Below are positions 5,531 to 6,262 of a DNA stretch of 6,262 nucleotides, piece after piece; within the stretch, counting starts at the first letter, position 1; every line of letters starts with the position of its first letter. Origin of the DNA: Chromatiales bacterium. Lineage in GTDB: Bacteria > Pseudomonadota > Gammaproteobacteria > Thiohalomonadales > Thiohalomonadaceae. The stretch is taken from NCBI GenBank assembly GCA_029864785.1, contig JAOTST010000097.1, positions 1 through 6,262 on the forward strand, in the 5' to 3' direction. The translations under genes and the position numbers were made by a program. The notes beneath the pieces are model-generated. The model was not told the origin of the DNA and ran no database searches. It saw nothing but the letters and a program-made list of their open reading frames with translations.

Positions 5531-6262
5531 GGGCAAGAGATCGCCAACAGTCACTTCAACCCACAAGATTTTGACCGGTTTTCTGCACATTTGCATGATG
5601 AAACTGCCTTATTAAGAGAGTGGTTTACTAACGATTTACTCTCAAGCCGTGACAAAATCATTGGATTTGAACTGGAGGCCTGGCTTATCGACTCCACCAG
5701 AAGACCCGCTCCAGTTAATGAAGCATATCTTGCCATGCTCAGCGATGAAGCGCTCTACAGTCCAGAACTCTCACAATTTAATATCGAACTAAACAGCACG
5801 CCTCAACCGCTCTCCGGCCATATTTTTAGCTCCATGAAGAGAGACCTGGATAAAAACTGGAGCCATTGTCGCCATCTGGCCAAAAAGATCGACACTGAGC
5901 TAGCGATGATCGGCATTTTGCCCACACTGAGTGACGACATGCTGACACTAGATAATATGTCCCAGACCGAACGCTATCGCGCCCTTAATGAACAGGTGCT
6001 ACGCCTAAGGAAAGGCGCGCCTATTCAACTGGATATTAACGGCATCGAACACCTCTGTAGCACACATGCTGATGTCATGTTAGAGGCCGCCACCACCTCA
6101 TTCCAGCTCCATCTACAGGTCACTCCAGATAATGCCTTACGCTACTACAATGCCATGCAAGTACTCTCTGCACCCATGGTTGCCATAAGCGCCAACTCAC
6201 CGCTGCTTTTTGGTAAAAAATTATGGCAAGAGACACGGATCCCCGTCTTTGAGCAAGCAGTT
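5528..6262 (+). CDS. GCS2-family glutamate-cysteine ligase (5' part; cut by window edge)
   Basis: Only the first 245 residues are visible. They match the GCS2 (COG2170-like) family of ATP-dependent carboxylate-amine ligases, whose members include enzymes that join glutamate and cysteine to make gamma-glutamylcysteine, the first step of glutathione synthesis. Family marks are G46-F-E-L-E (metal/ATP-binding glutamates), F84-N-I-E-L-N-S-T-P-Q-P-L, S191-F-Q-L-H-L-Q-V, and A222-N-S-P-L-L-F-G leading to E235-T-R-I-P. No signal peptide is present, so it is cytoplasmic. The family's usual length is roughly 370-480 residues, so about a third to a half is missing and the C-terminal residues cannot be checked. 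It is transcribed away from the HD-GYP gene. Annotation as glutamate-cysteine ligase is by family resemblance; some GCS2 proteins act on other substrates, so the exact reaction is less certain than the fold. Confidence 0.85.
   Translation, partial: MGQEIANSHFNPQDFDRFSAHLHDETALLREWFTNDLLSSRDKIIGFELEAWLIDSTRRPAPVNEAYLAMLSDEALYSPELSQFNIELNSTPQPLSGHIFSSMKRDLDKNWSHCRHLAKKIDTELAMIGILPTLSDDMLTLDNMSQTERYRALNEQVLRLRKGAPIQLDINGIEHLCSTHADVMLEAATTSFQLHLQVTPDNALRYYNAMQVLSAPMVAISANSPLLFGKKLWQETRIPVFEQAV

Noticed and set aside
5551..5736. 61-codon open frame on the minus strand
   Set aside because: Antisense to the conserved GFELE region of the glutamate-cysteine ligase gene.

Overview
The window looks like a moderately AT-rich gammaproteobacterial chromosome segment. 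The inference rests on protein character: a YajD-type HNH protein very close to the E. coli one, a DUF3391/HD-GYP protein, a PAS-GGDEF-EAL protein, and a GCS2-type glutamate-cysteine ligase of a kind I associate with gammaproteobacteria, including sulfur oxidisers. No rRNA, tRNA, insertion sequence, CRISPR array or phage gene is visible. The genus cannot be named from this sequence alone.

Layout. Six genes lie on the minus strand, read from about 5318 down to 1: an HD-GYP phosphodiesterase (4050-5318), a membrane-anchored PAS-GGDEF-EAL protein (1579-3963), methionine sulfoxide reductase B (1093-1473), a secreted GlcG/HbpS-family protein (591-1082), a small thioredoxin-like [2Fe-2S] ferredoxin (322-591) and a YajD-like HNH protein (1-318, cut by the left edge). 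A seventh gene, a GCS2-family glutamate-cysteine ligase (5528-6262, cut by the right edge), points the other way. It shares a 209-bp divergent intergenic region with the HD-GYP gene.

Two functional blocks stand out. The first is a cyclic-di-GMP block: one enzyme carries both synthase and EAL phosphodiesterase domains with all key residues present, and beside it is a phosphodiesterase of the unrelated HD-GYP class. The second is a tightly packed msrB-hbpS-ferredoxin-yajD unit with spacings of 10 nt, -1 nt and 3 nt, which is almost certainly one transcript. It combines repair of oxidised methionine, an exported protein of a heme-binding family and an iron-sulfur protein, so an oxidative or heme/iron stress role is a reasonable inference. 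The divergent gene, a thiol-ligase family member, fits the same redox theme but is not in the operon.

The gaps between genes (1474-1578, 3964-4049, 5319-5527) hold candidate control elements: an 8-bp perfect inverted repeat, a paired GTTAAC palindrome, and weak promoter-like hexamers. One of these sits so close to its ATG that the GGDEF-EAL transcript could be leaderless. No convincing rho-independent terminator was found in any gap.
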